From assembly GCA_030833315.1 (NCBI GenBank), contig JAURHM010000008.1, forward strand, positions 1 through 64,000: DNA of 64,000 nt, written 5' to 3'. The notes beneath the pieces were generated by a model, which saw nothing but the letters and a program-made list of their open reading frames with translations, ran no database searches and was not told where the DNA came from. The DNA comes from Burkholderiales bacterium (lineage in GTDB: Bacteria > Pseudomonadota > Gammaproteobacteria > Burkholderiales > SG8-41). Of the stretch, positions 41,625 to 53,438 are shown piece after piece; positions within the stretch are counted from its first letter, which is position 1, and every line of letters begins with the position of its first letter. The position numbers and the translations under genes are program-made.

Positions 41625-43832
41625 TTATCGCTTGCCGTGTTGTGGCCGCCAGCGCTTTAGCAGCAGCGAATTGCTGACCACCGAGACTGAACTCATCGCC
41701 ATTGCAGCGCCGGCAATCACCGGATTGAGCAGGCCGGCAGCGGCCAGCGGGATGCCCAATACGTTGTAGAAAAAGGCGAAAAACAGGTTTTGCTTGATCT
41801 TGCGGAAAGTCACCCGCGACAGACGTACAGCATCCACCGCACTGAGCATGTCGCTACGCATCAGCGTGACATCGGCGGCATGCAATGCGACATCCGAGCC
41901 GGCGCCAATGGCAAAACTGACCTGCGCTGCTGCCAGCGCGGGGGCATCGTTGACACCGTCGCCGATCATGCCGACGCGGCGGCCCTGTTGCTGCAGGCTG
42001 TTGATCACGCGGGCTTTGTCACGGGGCAGCAGATCGGCTTCGAAGCGGTGGATTCCCGCCTGTTTCGCGATGTGTTCGGCAGTGCGCCGGTTGTCGCCGG
42101 TGAGCATGATGACTTCGATGCCCAGCGATTGCAGTGCGGCTACGGCTTCTGCTGAAGTGGGGCGCAGCGGATCAGTGATTGCAATCAGACCGAGTGCGAT
42201 GCCGTCATGGGCTACCGCAATCACCGTCTTGCCCTGATCCTGCAAGCGCGCAACGGTGGAATCGCGCAATGTGACGCCTTCGGCGGCGATGAATTGCGGC
42301 GAACCGAGCAGGGCGACTTTGCCGTCGAGCAGTGCCTGCACGCCTTTGCCCGGCACTGCAGTGAAATCGCTGACCGCTGCCGGGCTGACGCCGCGGCTGC
42401 GGGCATATTCAAGAACGGCGCGTGCCAGGGGATGTTCGGAACCGGCTTCCAGTGCGGCAGCGACACCGAGCAGCATGTTTTCACTGATGTCTCCGACGAC
42501 TTCGCAATCGGTCACCGCGGGTTTGCCCTGGGTCAGCGTGCCGGTCTTGTCGACGACCAGCGTGTCGATATGGCCGGCGAGTTCAAGGGCTTCGGCATTT
42601 TTGATCAGCACACCGGCGCGTGCGCCGGCGCCGCTGCCGACCATGATCGCGGTCGGCGTCGCCAGGCCCAGCGCGCAGGGGCAGGCGATCACCAGCACGG
42701 CCACGGCCGGCACCAAGGCGTCGGCGAATGAACCGCTGTACCACCACCAGCCGGCAAACGTCAGTGCGGCAATGACAACCACCACGGGAACGAACACACC
42801 GGCAATGACGTCGGCGAGGCGCTGGATCGGCGCTTTCGAACCCTGGGCTTCTTCCACCAGCTTGATGATGCCGGCGAGTGCGGTGTCGGCGCCGATGCCG
42901 GTGGCTTTGCAGCGCAACAGGCCCTGTGCGTTGATGGTTGCGGCGTATACCGGACTGCCGGCGATTTTGTCCACCGGCAGACTTTCGCCGGTCAGCAGCG
43001 ATTCATCGATGCTGGAGCGCCCGTCGATGACGTTGCCGTCGACCGGCACCGCGTCACCGGGACGCACGATGAAGGTGTCGCCGACGCGCAATTGAGCGAC
43101 GGGGATTTCAATGATCGCGCCATCGCGTTCAACACGCGCGGTCTGCGGCTGCAGGCGCACCAGTTCTTCAATCGCTGCAGAAGCGCGCGAGCGCGCGCGT
43201 GATTCCAGCAGCTTGCCGAGGAAGATCAGCGTGATGATGCTGACCGCGGCTTCGAAATAAAGATGCCCCTCAAGTCCGATCAGCACCACCGCAGCGCTGT
43301 AGAAATAAGCCATGCTGGTGCCCAGCGCAATCAGCACATCCATATTGGCGCCACCGCCGCGCAGCGCGTGCCAGGCGCCGACATAAAAGCGGCGGCCGAT
43401 CCAGAACTGCACCGGCGTCGCGATCAGCAACTGCGCCAGCGGCGGGAACCAGGCGGCGTGATGGGCGCCGGTCAGCATGTACAGCATCAGAGCTACAAAG
43501 GGCAGCGTCAGCATTGCGGAAATCGTGAACAGGCGCAGATCGCGCTGATAGACCGCCAGGCGTTCTGCTTTGCGTTCGGCGTCGCTGTTGTCCGTCGGTT
43601 CCTGTGCGTCGTAACCGGCTTTGCGAATGGCCGTGATCAGATCAGCGGGGGCGATTGTTCCGGCCGGATATTCGATGTGCGCTTTTTCAGTGGCGAAATT
43701 CACTGCGGCATGAACATCGGGCAGGCGGTTCAGCGTTTTTTCGATGCGCGCGGCGCAGGCAGCGCAGGTCATGCCGCTGATCGGCAGATCGATCGTGGCT
43801 GCTTTGGGGCTTGCGGATGTTGTGGTGAGCAT
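41625..43832 (-). CDS. copA: Copper-exporting P1B-type ATPase
   Basis: 735 residues. An N-terminal HMA domain (GMTCAACAARIEK) leads to eight membrane helices, the A-domain TGES-equivalent (LLTGESLPVDK), the transmembrane CPC motif (VIACPCALGLATP), the phosphorylation site DKTGTLTQG, the P1B HP motif (SEHPLARA) and GDGVNDAPAL. It exports Cu(I) from the cytoplasm. It is the first gene of the copper operon, under the CsoR operator just upstream. Confidence 0.95.
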   Translation of the reverse strand: MLTTTSASPKAATIDLPISGMTCAACAARIEKTLNRLPDVHAAVNFATEKAHIEYPAGTIAPADLITAIRKAGYDAQEPTDNSDAERKAERLAVYQRDLRLFTISAMLTLPFVALMLYMLTGAHHAAWFPPLAQLLIATPVQFWIGRRFYVGAWHALRGGGANMDVLIALGTSMAYFYSAAVVLIGLEGHLYFEAAVSIITLIFLGKLLESRARSRASAAIEELVRLQPQTARVERDGAIIEIPVAQLRVGDTFIVRPGDAVPVDGNVIDGRSSIDESLLTGESLPVDKIAGSPVYAATINAQGLLRCKATGIGADTALAGIIKLVEEAQGSKAPIQRLADVIAGVFVPVVVVIAALTFAGWWWYSGSFADALVPAVAVLVIACPCALGLATPTAIMVGSGAGARAGVLIKNAEALELAGHIDTLVVDKTGTLTQGKPAVTDCEVVGDISENMLLGVAAALEAGSEHPLARAVLEYARSRGVSPAAVSDFTAVPGKGVQALLDGKVALLGSPQFIAAEGVTLRDSTVARLQDQGKTVIAVAHDGIALGLIAITDPLRPTSAEAVAALQSLGIEVIMLTGDNRRTAEHIAKQAGIHRFEADLLPRDKARVINSLQQQGRRVGMIGDGVNDAPALAAAQVSFAIGAGSDVALHAADVTLMRSDMLSAVDAVRLSRVTFRKIKQNLFFAFFYNVLGIPLAAAGLLNPVIAGAAMAMSSVSVVSNSLLLKRWRPQHGKR

Positions 43833-43839
43833 GGCGACA

Positions 43840-43860
43840 ATATACCCCTGTGGGGTATAT
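43840..43860. promoter_or_regulatory. CsoR operator upstream of copA
   Basis: ATATACCCC-TGT-GGGGTATAT is a perfect palindrome with 9-bp arms, matching the known CsoR/RcnR-type operator of GC core flanked by TATA-like arms. It lies 7 bp upstream of the copA start codon, so repressor binding would block transcription near the start of the copA-copZ-csoR operon. Confidence 0.88.
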
Positions 43861-43935
43861 GGCGCAAGGACGCAGTGTAATGAAAAAGTGGGATTTTTTT
43901 AAAATAAGTTAATAAAAACAATTACTTATGTGCAA

Positions 43936-43965
43936 TAAAAAGGCGTCCGCTACGGACGCCTTTTT
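43936..43965. terminator. Terminator between the glycine-zipper gene and copA
   Basis: AAAAAGGCGTCCG, loop CTA, CGGACGCCTTTTT is a near-perfect hairpin with A and T tracts on both sides. It terminates the minus-strand glycine-zipper gene ahead of the copper operon. Confidence 0.88.
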
Positions 43966-43980
43966 ACCGGGCAAAACGGT

Positions 43981-44619
43981 TCAGCCCGAGGTGAGCGCGC
44001 CGTTGACGATGCGCACCTTGCTGCCGGCCTGGAAGGCCGGTTGCGACTCATAGGAGAAGGTCCGCGTGGAGCCGTCTTCCATTTTGACGATCACGTCGTA
44101 GCGCGTCGATGATTTGGCGTTCTTTTCGATCTGGTGTCCGGCGTAAGCGCCGCCCGCAACACCCGCGACCGTGGCGATTTTTTTGCCGGTGCCGCCGCCG
44201 ACCTGGTTGCCGAGCAAGCCGCCAACTACGCCGCCGGCAACCGCACCAAGGCCGGAACCTTCACCCTGTTGTGCGATGACGTTGACGCTGGAGACCACGC
44301 CGCAGTTCGCGCAGACGGGGGCGGCAGCCTTGGCCTGTTCCTGCGACGTCGTGGCAGGCTGGTGCGGAGCCTGGGCCGTGTTGGTGGTGGAATGTTTGGC
44401 GGCTGTTTTCTGCTTCGGCGCAGGAACTGCTTCCGCTTTGCCGGTTTTGGTCTCTTCAGCAGCGGGTTTCGATGCCCCCGTTTCCAGTGCCGATTCCTTG
44501 CCCTTGGAGAACGAGTTGGGGATCAGGCCGGACATGACGCCGATGCCGACGATGCTGAACAGAATGACCGAAACTGCGGCCAGTGCGATCAGCGGATTGA
44601 TTTTTTTGATTTCTTGCAT
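43981..44619 (-). CDS. Glycine-zipper 2TM domain envelope protein
   Basis: 212 residues. An N-terminal membrane anchor (NPLIALAAVSVILFSIVGIGVMSGLIP), a Lys/Ala/Pro-rich linker (about 40-100), CANCGVV, then the glycine zipper GAVAGGVVGGLLGNQVGGGTGKKIATVAGVAGGAYAGHQIEK and a beta tail (YDVIVKMEDGSTRTFSYES). It resembles the SlyB/RcsF-like 2TM group of cell-envelope proteins. It is probably in the inner membrane with a periplasmic domain. The role is unknown, possibly envelope stability. Confidence 0.85.
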   Translation of the reverse strand: MQEIKKINPLIALAAVSVILFSIVGIGVMSGLIPNSFSKGKESALETGASKPAAEETKTGKAEAVPAPKQKTAAKHSTTNTAQAPHQPATTSQEQAKAAAPVCANCGVVSSVNVIAQQGEGSGLGAVAGGVVGGLLGNQVGGGTGKKIATVAGVAGGAYAGHQIEKNAKSSTRYDVIVKMEDGSTRTFSYESQPAFQAGSKVRIVNGALTSG

Positions 44620-44780
44620 GGTGACGCTCCTCTCTTCAAATGAAGATGCGCCATCCTAACCGCTTGCGGGTGTCAGCCGTATGAATAATGTCACACGGTT
44701 ACAAAGCGTTACATGCCGGTGTGCGGCATTTCACGCGGAATTCCGCAATTAAGCGCTGATCGGCGCAAATAACCTCGCGG

Positions 44781-46745
<1,965 letters not shown>

Positions 46746-46790
46746 AACAGCTCCTTCGACTTCTTTCCGGTGATACTGACGTGTGGCAGC

Positions 46791-48326
46791 TTATTCCGGC
46801 CGCATATGCGGGAACAGGATGACGTCGCGGATCGACGGGCTGTCGGTCAGCAGCATCACCAGGCGGTCGATACCGATGCCGGCGCCGCCGGTCGGGGGCA
46901 GGCCGTATTCAAGCGCGCGGATGTAATCGGCGTCGTAGTGCATCGCCTCATGGTCGCCGGCTTCCTTTTGCTTGACCTGCTCAAGGAAGCGCGCGGCCTG
47001 GTCTTCGGGGTCATTCAGCTCCGAGAAGCCGTTGGCGATTTCGCGGCCGGCGATAAACAGCTCAAAGCGTTCGGTGATTTCCGGATTGGCATCGCTGCGG
47101 CGCGCCAGCGGCGAAACTTCGGCCGGGTAGTCGATGATGTAAGTCGGGTCGAACAGCTGGGATTCGGCAGTCGCTTCGAACAGCGTCAGCTGCAGGCCGC
47201 CTAGGCCGTCGCTTGCGCGGAATGCGACTTTCATCGCATTGAGCCGGTTGACGATGCGGTTGCGGTCGTTCAATTCCTCGTCGGTGATGTCCGGACGGTA
47301 TTTGCGGATCGCGCCGGTGATGGTCAGCCGCTCGAAGGGTTTGGCAAAGTCGATTGTCTTGCCCTGATAGTTGACCAGCGCGCTGCCGGTGACCGTTTCC
47401 GCGGCGCGCCGCATCATGCCTTCGATGAAGGTCATCAGTTGCTCGTAGCGCCAGTAAGCGGCGTAAAACTCGAGCATGGTGAATTCCGGGTTGTGCCGGG
47501 TCGACATGCCTTCGTTGCGGAAGTTGCGGTTGACTTCAAATACTTTCTCGAGACCGCCGACCACAAGGCGCTTGAGGTAGAGCTCCGGGGCGATGCGCAG
47601 GAACAGCTGCATGTCTAGCGCATTGTGGTGGGTGACGAAGGGGCGGGCGGCAGCGCCGCCGGGGATCGGGTGCATCATCGGCGTCTCGACTTCGAGGAAG
47701 CCGTCGTCGATCAGCGTGCTGCGCACCGACTGGATGATTTGCGAGCGGCGCGCGAACACCGCACGGGTATCTTCATTGACGATCAGGTCGACGTAACGCT
47801 GCCGGTATTTCATTTCCTGGTCGGTGAGGCCGTGGAATTTTTCCGGCAGCGGGCGCAGTGACTTGGTGAGCAGGCGCAGCGTTTTGGCTCGGACGGTCAA
47901 CTCACCCTTCTTGGTCTTGAACAGCGTGCCTTCGACGCTGATGATGTCGCCGCTGTCGTAATGCTTGAAGGCTTCCATCACGTCAGCACCGGTGTCATCG
48001 ACCGAGACATAAACCTGGATGCGGCCGCTCATGTCCTGGATGGTGGCAAAGCTGGCCTTGCCCATCACGCGCTTGAGCATGATCCGGCCGGCAATGGCAA
48101 CGTTCACTGCAGCAGCAGCGAGGGCTTCGGCCTCGGTCGCGCCGTGTTGGTCCTGCAGCGGCTGCGCCAGATCGCGGCGCACGAAATCGTTGGGGAAGGC
48201 AACGCCCGCTGCACGGATGGCATCGAGCTTTTTGCGGCGCTCGGCAACGAGTTTTTCGTCGCTCTGTGCGGCATCTGCCGGATCAGGATTCGGGTTGTCG
48301 ATACCGCTGCTGGTTTTGTCGGTCAT
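46791..48326 (-). CDS. lysS: Lysyl-tRNA synthetase, class II
   Basis: 511 residues. An N-terminal OB fold (about 75-170, [19 protein letters not shown]) is followed by the class II core with motif 1 ([30 protein letters not shown]), motif 2 ([26 protein letters not shown]) and motif 3 ([32 protein letters not shown]). It charges tRNA-Lys in the cytoplasm. It follows prfB by 2 bp, the conserved prfB-lysS order. Confidence 0.97.
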   Translation of the reverse strand: MTDKTSSGIDNPNPDPADAAQSDEKLVAERRKKLDAIRAAGVAFPNDFVRRDLAQPLQDQHGATEAEALAAAAVNVAIAGRIMLKRVMGKASFATIQDMSGRIQVYVSVDDTGADVMEAFKHYDSGDIISVEGTLFKTKKGELTVRAKTLRLLTKSLRPLPEKFHGLTDQEMKYRQRYVDLIVNEDTRAVFARRSQIIQSVRSTLIDDGFLEVETPMMHPIPGGAAARPFVTHHNALDMQLFLRIAPELYLKRLVVGGLEKVFEVNRNFRNEGMSTRHNPEFTMLEFYAAYWRYEQLMTFIEGMMRRAAETVTGSALVNYQGKTIDFAKPFERLTITGAIRKYRPDITDEELNDRNRIVNRLNAMKVAFRASDGLGGLQLTLFEATAESQLFDPTYIIDYPAEVSPLARRSDANPEITERFELFIAGREIANGFSELNDPEDQAARFLEQVKQKEAGDHEAMHYDADYIRALEYGLPPTGGAGIGIDRLVMLLTDSPSIRDVILFPHMRPE

Positions 48327-48328
48327 GA

Positions 48329-49433
48329 TTAAAGTCCTGATTTGAGGCTGGCGGTAATGAATACGTCGAGGTCGCCGTCGAGAACGCCCTGGGTGTTGCC
48401 GATTTCAACGTTGGTGCGCAGATCCTTGATGCGTGACTGGTCGAGTACATAGGAGCGGATCTGGTGACCCCAGCCGATGTCGGTCTTGGCGTCTTCCATA
48501 GCCTGCTTCTGTTCGTTGCGTTTGCGCAGTTCCAGTTCATAGAGCTTGGATTTGAGCATTGCGTTGGCTTCGGCGCGGTTACGGTGCTGCGATCGGTCGT
48601 TCTGGCACTGCACGACGATGCCGGTGGGGATATGGGTGATACGCACCGCCGAGTCGGTCTTGTTGATGTGCTGGCCGCCGGCGCCGGATGCGCGGTAGGT
48701 ATCCACGCGCAGGTCCGCCGGGTTGATGTCGATTTCAATCGAATCATCGACTTCCGGGTAAACGAACACGCTGGCGAAGGAGGTGTGCCGGCGATTGTTG
48801 GAGTCGAACGGTGATTTGCGAACGAGGCGATGGACGCCGGTTTCAGTCCGCAGGTGGCCGAAAGCGTAATCGCCGGAAATTTTCAGTGATGCGCTTTTGA
48901 TCCCGGCGACGTCGCCTTCGGATTCCTCAAGGACTTCGACCTTGAATTTCTTTTTTTCGCAATAACGCAGATACATGCGTTCCAGGATCGAAGCCCAGTC
49001 CTGTGCTTCCGTGCCGCCGGAGCCTGACTGGATGTCGAGAAAGCAGTTATTGGGATCCATCTGCTGCGAGAACATGCGGCGGAATTCCATGTCCTCAACG
49101 ATGCCGGCCAGTTTGGCGGTGTCGTCTTCAACGGCGATCAGCGTGTCGTCGTCGTTTTCAGCGCGGCCCATCTCGTAGAGTTCGCGCGCATCGGTCAGGT
49201 TGCGGTCGAGATCGCGCAGCGTGACGACAATCCCTTCAAGGGTTTTGCGTTCGCGGCCGACTTCCTGGGCGCGCGCCGCGTCATTCCACAACGCCGGATC
49301 TTCGCTGAGTTTTACCAGTTCTTCGAGACGGCGGGTCTTGGTATCGTAGTCAAAGATACCTCCGCAACCCCTCGGTACGCTCCTGGAGATCCTGCAGGCG
49401 ATTGGCGATGGCGTTGAGGCGTTCGGCTTCCAT
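48329..49433 (-). CDS. prfB: Peptide chain release factor 2, with programmed +1 frameshift
   Basis: About 367 residues after a +1 frameshift. Translation starts at ATG 49433 and reads 27 codons ([20 protein letters not shown]...RRYL) to an in-frame TGA at 49352-49350. The shift on CTT-T continues as [19 protein letters not shown] into the main frame. The GGQ motif ([26 protein letters not shown]) and the anticodon-like region identify RF2, which ends translation at UGA and UAA. The genome also appears to use UGA for selenocysteine, so RF2 competes at those codons. It forms an operon with lysS. Confidence 0.95.
49350..49363 (-). other. prfB autoregulatory frameshift site
   Basis: On the minus strand GGAGG-TAT-CTT-TGA-C: an internal Shine-Dalgarno just before the slippery CTT and the UGA stop, the classic RF2 autoregulation signal in which low RF2 favours the +1 shift. 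Confidence 0.93.
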
Positions 49434-49614
49434 GGGGGTTTCCGCGAAAAAGGTGGATTTTACCGTAGCGGCCTTGCCTGCGCCGCTGCACGGTCCGCCA
49501 CCGCGCCGCAGCCGGTGATCGATCAGCTGCCACAGGGTTTTTATAACTATTTGTTTTTATTGTTGTTTTCTATGTTCCCCGCCGGCGCCCGGCAATGACT
49601 GCGGCCGCGTCGCG

Positions 49615-50517
49615 TTACAGGCCGACGTTTGCATCGGTCAGCACCACGCTATCACCGGCGCTGGTGACGGGCATTAATCCGTATTCAATCAATTCAGCCA
49701 GATTCGAGCGGAAACGCAATTCAGTCGACAGGCGGTGCGCTTTTTTTGCCAGTTCATCCCGCGTCAGTGACTGCTGGCGCGGCAGGGCGAGCAGGATGCG
49801 GTTACCGCTTCCGGCGACGCGCAGCACGTGGAGTTCGCTGAATACGGCGCGGTAGGTGCGCACCATCGAATCGTAAGAGGGTTTCACCGCACTGTGCCAG
49901 AGGTTGCCGACGACGACGCCGTCGCTGCGTACGGCGCGGCGCACTGCTGACAGGAATTCCCGCGTGGTCAGGTGTTCCGGAACCGCATTGGCGCCGAAGG
50001 CATCAAGGAATATGGCATCGTACGGTCTGCTGACCTGTTCGATGAAGTGGCGGCCGTCGGCAATGTATACGCGCAGGCGCGGGTCTTCGCGAAAGCCCAG
50101 GTAGTTTTTTGCCGCATAGGCGACTTCGGGATTGATGTCGACCGCGTCGATTTCGGCGTCGGGATAATGCCGGCGCAGGAAGGCCGGGATGGTGCTGCCG
50201 CCGAGTCCGAGGATCAGGAAGCGCCTGTGTTCGTTGCACAGGGCGAGTCCGCTGAGCGCGACCGGCAGATAGGGCAGGCCCAGATATTCCGGGTCACCGG
50301 ATTTCACCAGGCTCTGGCGCACACCGTCGCGGCCGAAGCGCAGCGCGCGCAGGCCGTTGCCTTCATCGGTGATCACTACTGTGCCGTAAGGCGAGGATTT
50401 TTCGTAAACCACCGTTCCGCTGGCGTGCGCCGCTGTGACGGTCTGCAGCAGAACGGCCAGCAGGGCGGCGGCAAAGAGCATGCCGCCATAACAGTGACCA
50501 AGGCTTCGTGGTTTCAT
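49615..50517 (-). CDS. Exported spermidine synthase-like (polyamine aminopropyltransferase fold) protein
   Basis: 300 residues. A signal-peptide-like N-terminus (FAAALLAVLLQTVTAAHA) leads into a SAM/dcSAM-dependent methyltransferase fold with ILGLGGSTIPAFLRRHYPDAEIDAVDINPEV, RVYIADGRHFIE and YDAIFLDAFGANAVPEHLTTREFL. These are spermidine-synthase-like, but the putrescine-binding Asp motif (DSTDP in SpeE) is replaced by LDAFG. So it may not make spermidine. An exported form is unusual, because the cofactors are cytoplasmic; the N-terminus could instead be a membrane anchor. The function is uncertain. Confidence 0.75.
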   Translation of the reverse strand: MKPRSLGHCYGGMLFAAALLAVLLQTVTAAHASGTVVYEKSSPYGTVVITDEGNGLRALRFGRDGVRQSLVKSGDPEYLGLPYLPVALSGLALCNEHRRFLILGLGGSTIPAFLRRHYPDAEIDAVDINPEVAYAAKNYLGFREDPRLRVYIADGRHFIEQVSRPYDAIFLDAFGANAVPEHLTTREFLSAVRRAVRSDGVVVGNLWHSAVKPSYDSMVRTYRAVFSELHVLRVAGSGNRILLALPRQQSLTRDELAKKAHRLSTELRFRSNLAELIEYGLMPVTSAGDSVVLTDANVGL

Positions 50518-50614
50518 TGCGGCTCCTCCGCGGATTTTTATTATTCGCCGCGCCTTGTCGGGCGGCGCGGTTCCGGGGCAGTTTACCCAAGCCCCGGCGA
50601 ATTGTCCTGCAGGA

Positions 50615-52306
50615 TCAGCCGGCGGGCAGCCAGTGATCGAGAATCAACTGCAGGGTTGTCGCGCCGTTGAAATGGTTCGCGGTCAGCCGGTATGTCGCTT
50701 CGATGGCGCCGGGCAGCGGATCGGCATGGCCAAATAGCATGGCGTCGATCAGTGCTTTACCCCGGCGGAGGCGAATTTTCAGATGGCGTTCGCCGACGAC
50801 GCGTTGCGATGCGACTTCAAAGCGGTCGTAAAAGCGCGGCTCCGGGAAACCCTGTCCCCAGACTGCATCGGCCAGTGCCGAGGCGTTTGCCAGAGTCATT
50901 TCTTCAGGCGGCAATGAGCCGTCGGTGACCAATTCCCGGTCGAGGTCGCCCGGGGTCAACAGTTCGCGGGCCACAGCTTCGAATGCGATGCTGAATTTCT
51001 CGAAGGCGTGTTCGCTCAGTGACAGTCCGGCCGCGGCAGCATGCCCGCCGAAACGCAGGATCAGATCCGGGTGGCGTTTCGAGACGAGATCCAGCGCATC
51101 ACGCAGATGCAGCGCGTTGATGGAGCGCCCCGAACCTTTCAATTCGCCATTGCCTGCTGTAGCAAAGGCGAATGTCGGCCGGTGAAAACGTTCGCGCAGG
51201 CGCGAGGCGAGGATGCCGATGACGCCCTGGTGCCATTGCGGATCGAACAGGCTCAGTGTGTAACCCGGTTCAACATTTTCGACGGAGGCCAGCGCTGATT
51301 CCTGCATGTCGGCTTCAATGTCGCGGCGCTGGCGGTTCAACTGGTCGAGCTGGCGCGCGATGTTGGCAGCACGGATCGGGTCATCGGTGGTGAGGCATTC
51401 GATGCCCAGCGACATGTCGGTCAGGCGGCCTGCGGCATTGAGTCGCGGTCCGGCGACAAAACCGAGATCGTAGGCGCCGGCACGTCGCACATCGCGTCCG
51501 GCGGCATTGAACAAGGCGGTGATGCCTGCATGTGCGCGGCCTGAGCGCATGCGCTGTAGGCCGTGCTGGACCAGCAGGCGGTTGTTGTCGTCGAGCTTAA
51601 CAACGTCGGCGACGGTGCCCAATGCCACCAGATCAAGTAGTGCGCCGAGATTGGGTTCCGGTTTGTCTGAGTAGGTTCCGCGTTTGCGCAGCTCGGCGCG
51701 CAGCGCCAGCATCAGGTAGAACATCACGCCGACGCCGGCAAGGCTTTTGCTCGGAAAGGTACAGCCGGGCTGGTTGGGATTGATGATGCACCAGGCTTCG
51801 GGCAGCGCATCGCCAGGGAGGTGGTGGTCGGTGACCAGTACCTTCATGCCCAGGCGATTGGCTTCGGCGACGCCGTCGATACTGGCAATGCCGTTGTCGA
51901 CGGTGATCAATATGTCCGGGTTTTTTTCTGCTGAGGCGAGTTTGACGATTTCCGGCGTCAGGCCGTATCCGTATTCAAAACGGTTGGGCACGAGGTAATC
52001 GACATTGGCGCCGAAGCCGCGCAAGGCGCGCAGGCCCACCGCGCAGGCAGTGGCGCCGTCAGCGTCGTAGTCAGCGACGATCAGCAGTTTTTTATGTTCA
52101 GTAATTGCATCCGCAAGCAGTGCAGCCATCTTCCTGGCGTTGAGCAGCTGTTCCGGTGGAATCAGCCGCTTGATGTCAGCTTCGAGTTGTGCAGGACTGC
52201 TGATGCCGCGGGCCGCATAGATGCGCGCGAAAAAGGGCGACAGGCCTGCGTCGGCTAGCCGGTCAGCGATTGCGGCATCAACCGGCCGGGTAACGATGCC
52301 GGTCAT
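50615..52306 (-). CDS. recJ: Single-stranded-DNA-specific exonuclease RecJ
   Basis: 563 residues from ATG 52306, which overlaps the stop of the upstream RpfE-like gene as ATGA. DHH-family motifs: LIVADYDADGATA, VTDHHLPGD, the GPRLNAAGRLTD segment and the DHHA1 FGGHAAAAGLSL. A C-terminal OB domain follows. It degrades single-stranded DNA 5'-3' in recombination and mismatch repair. The coupling to its upstream neighbour is usual in betaproteobacteria. Confidence 0.95.
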   Translation of the reverse strand: MTGIVTRPVDAAIADRLADAGLSPFFARIYAARGISSPAQLEADIKRLIPPEQLLNARKMAALLADAITEHKKLLIVADYDADGATACAVGLRALRGFGANVDYLVPNRFEYGYGLTPEIVKLASAEKNPDILITVDNGIASIDGVAEANRLGMKVLVTDHHLPGDALPEAWCIINPNQPGCTFPSKSLAGVGVMFYLMLALRAELRKRGTYSDKPEPNLGALLDLVALGTVADVVKLDDNNRLLVQHGLQRMRSGRAHAGITALFNAAGRDVRRAGAYDLGFVAGPRLNAAGRLTDMSLGIECLTTDDPIRAANIARQLDQLNRQRRDIEADMQESALASVENVEPGYTLSLFDPQWHQGVIGILASRLRERFHRPTFAFATAGNGELKGSGRSINALHLRDALDLVSKRHPDLILRFGGHAAAAGLSLSEHAFEKFSIAFEAVARELLTPGDLDRELVTDGSLPPEEMTLANASALADAVWGQGFPEPRFYDRFEVASQRVVGERHLKIRLRRGKALIDAMLFGHADPLPGAIEATYRLTANHFNGATTLQLILDHWLPAG

Positions 52307-53331
52307 GCCCGGATGCCGGTCAGGGTGGACCAGTCGGGCGTTTGTCGCCAGAATCTGAACCGGTCTGATCCCTGCAGCGTGATCCGCAGGCATTGCTCGG
52401 GATTGGTGGCCACGATATGCAGCGCTTCGATGGGATTGCCGATGGCGGACCTCAGCGGCGCGAACCAGCCGTCTTCCAGTGCGGCAACGGTTTGCATCCA
52501 GGCGTCGGGTCCTTCATAACGGGCGGCATGATGCGCCTGGTCGAGAGTGATCAGGTGTCTCGTGCCGTCTATCTGTTTTCCGGACAGCGCACCAAGCCAG
52601 GCGGCAGCCGTGTTCGGTACTGGTGCGCATTCCGCGCCGCTTTGCAGGGCGAGTGCCGCGGCCAGCGGATCACCACTCCAGATATGCGAGAAATGCCGGC
52701 CCGGCACCGCGGGTTTTTCACCGCCGCCCCACAGCAGCAGGCTGTTGATGGCCGGTTCCCTACGCTGCTCGCGAGCCTGATTGACCGGATGTTCGTGCAG
52801 CAGCATCTGGCATTCAGTCAGCCAGCGCTGCCATCGGCCTGCGTGTTGCGCACGCGGCAGCGGCCGTCCGGCGAGTGCGGTCAGCGTCGGCGATTCAATC
52901 CCCGAGGCTTCGCTGTTCGTGCAATACCAGCGCGTCGGATGCGCCGCCTTCAGCACGATGCCGTCACCGGCGAAGTGACGGTTCAGGGTGTCTGCCAGTG
53001 CGGCGGCTTCGGCGGCGGTGATCTGCAGTGCCGGCGCGGCAATGAGCATGGTGCGGCTGCGCTGCAGTTGCAGATGCACCGGATCGGCGCGCAGCCAGAA
53101 ACCGGATTCTGTAGGGTGTGCGTCGACCAGCGCAGTGAGCGGAGCGACAGGCCAGTTGAGCTGTTTTTCGACTTCGAAGGCCTGGCACAGCCAGCTTTCA
53201 ACATCAATCGCCGGGAATTGCTGGAGGTTGCCGCGGCCACACATGCGGCGCAGGATCGGTGCGGTGCCGGCGGCGATGCGTTCGGCGCCGGGCGGCGGCA
53301 ACAGGTCGGGTATGAGCAGGGTGAGTTGCAC
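52303..53331 (-). CDS. RpfE-like conserved protein upstream of recJ
   Basis: 342 residues. It begins MQLTLLIPDLLPPPGAERI and contains LLLWGGGEKP and FSHIWSGDPLAAALA, a pattern I associate with the uncharacterised proteins next to recJ in betaproteobacteria and xanthomonads ('regulatory protein RpfE type', sometimes mis-called phosphoglycerate mutase). There is no signal peptide or membrane segment. Its stop overlaps the recJ start, so the two are translationally coupled. The function is unknown. Confidence 0.72.
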   Translation of the reverse strand: MQLTLLIPDLLPPPGAERIAAGTAPILRRMCGRGNLQQFPAIDVESWLCQAFEVEKQLNWPVAPLTALVDAHPTESGFWLRADPVHLQLQRSRTMLIAAPALQITAAEAAALADTLNRHFAGDGIVLKAAHPTRWYCTNSEASGIESPTLTALAGRPLPRAQHAGRWQRWLTECQMLLHEHPVNQAREQRREPAINSLLLWGGGEKPAVPGRHFSHIWSGDPLAAALALQSGAECAPVPNTAAAWLGALSGKQIDGTRHLITLDQAHHAARYEGPDAWMQTVAALEDGWFAPLRSAIGNPIEALHIVATNPEQCLRITLQGSDRFRFWRQTPDWSTLTGIRA

Positions 53332-53438
53332 GTTCGGATGCGTCGCACGTCATATTACTGAGGCAGGCAATGAGTCTATCATGGGGTCTGGAAGTGCCAT
53401 TTGTGGCAAACTGCATCTTTCCCATTTTGCACCGGCCT

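Noticed and set aside
50543-50573. GC-rich hairpin (CCGCGCC/GGCGCGG) as a terminator for recJ or promoter element
   Set aside because: It lies downstream of recJ but lacks a T run in either needed direction; structure alone is not enough.
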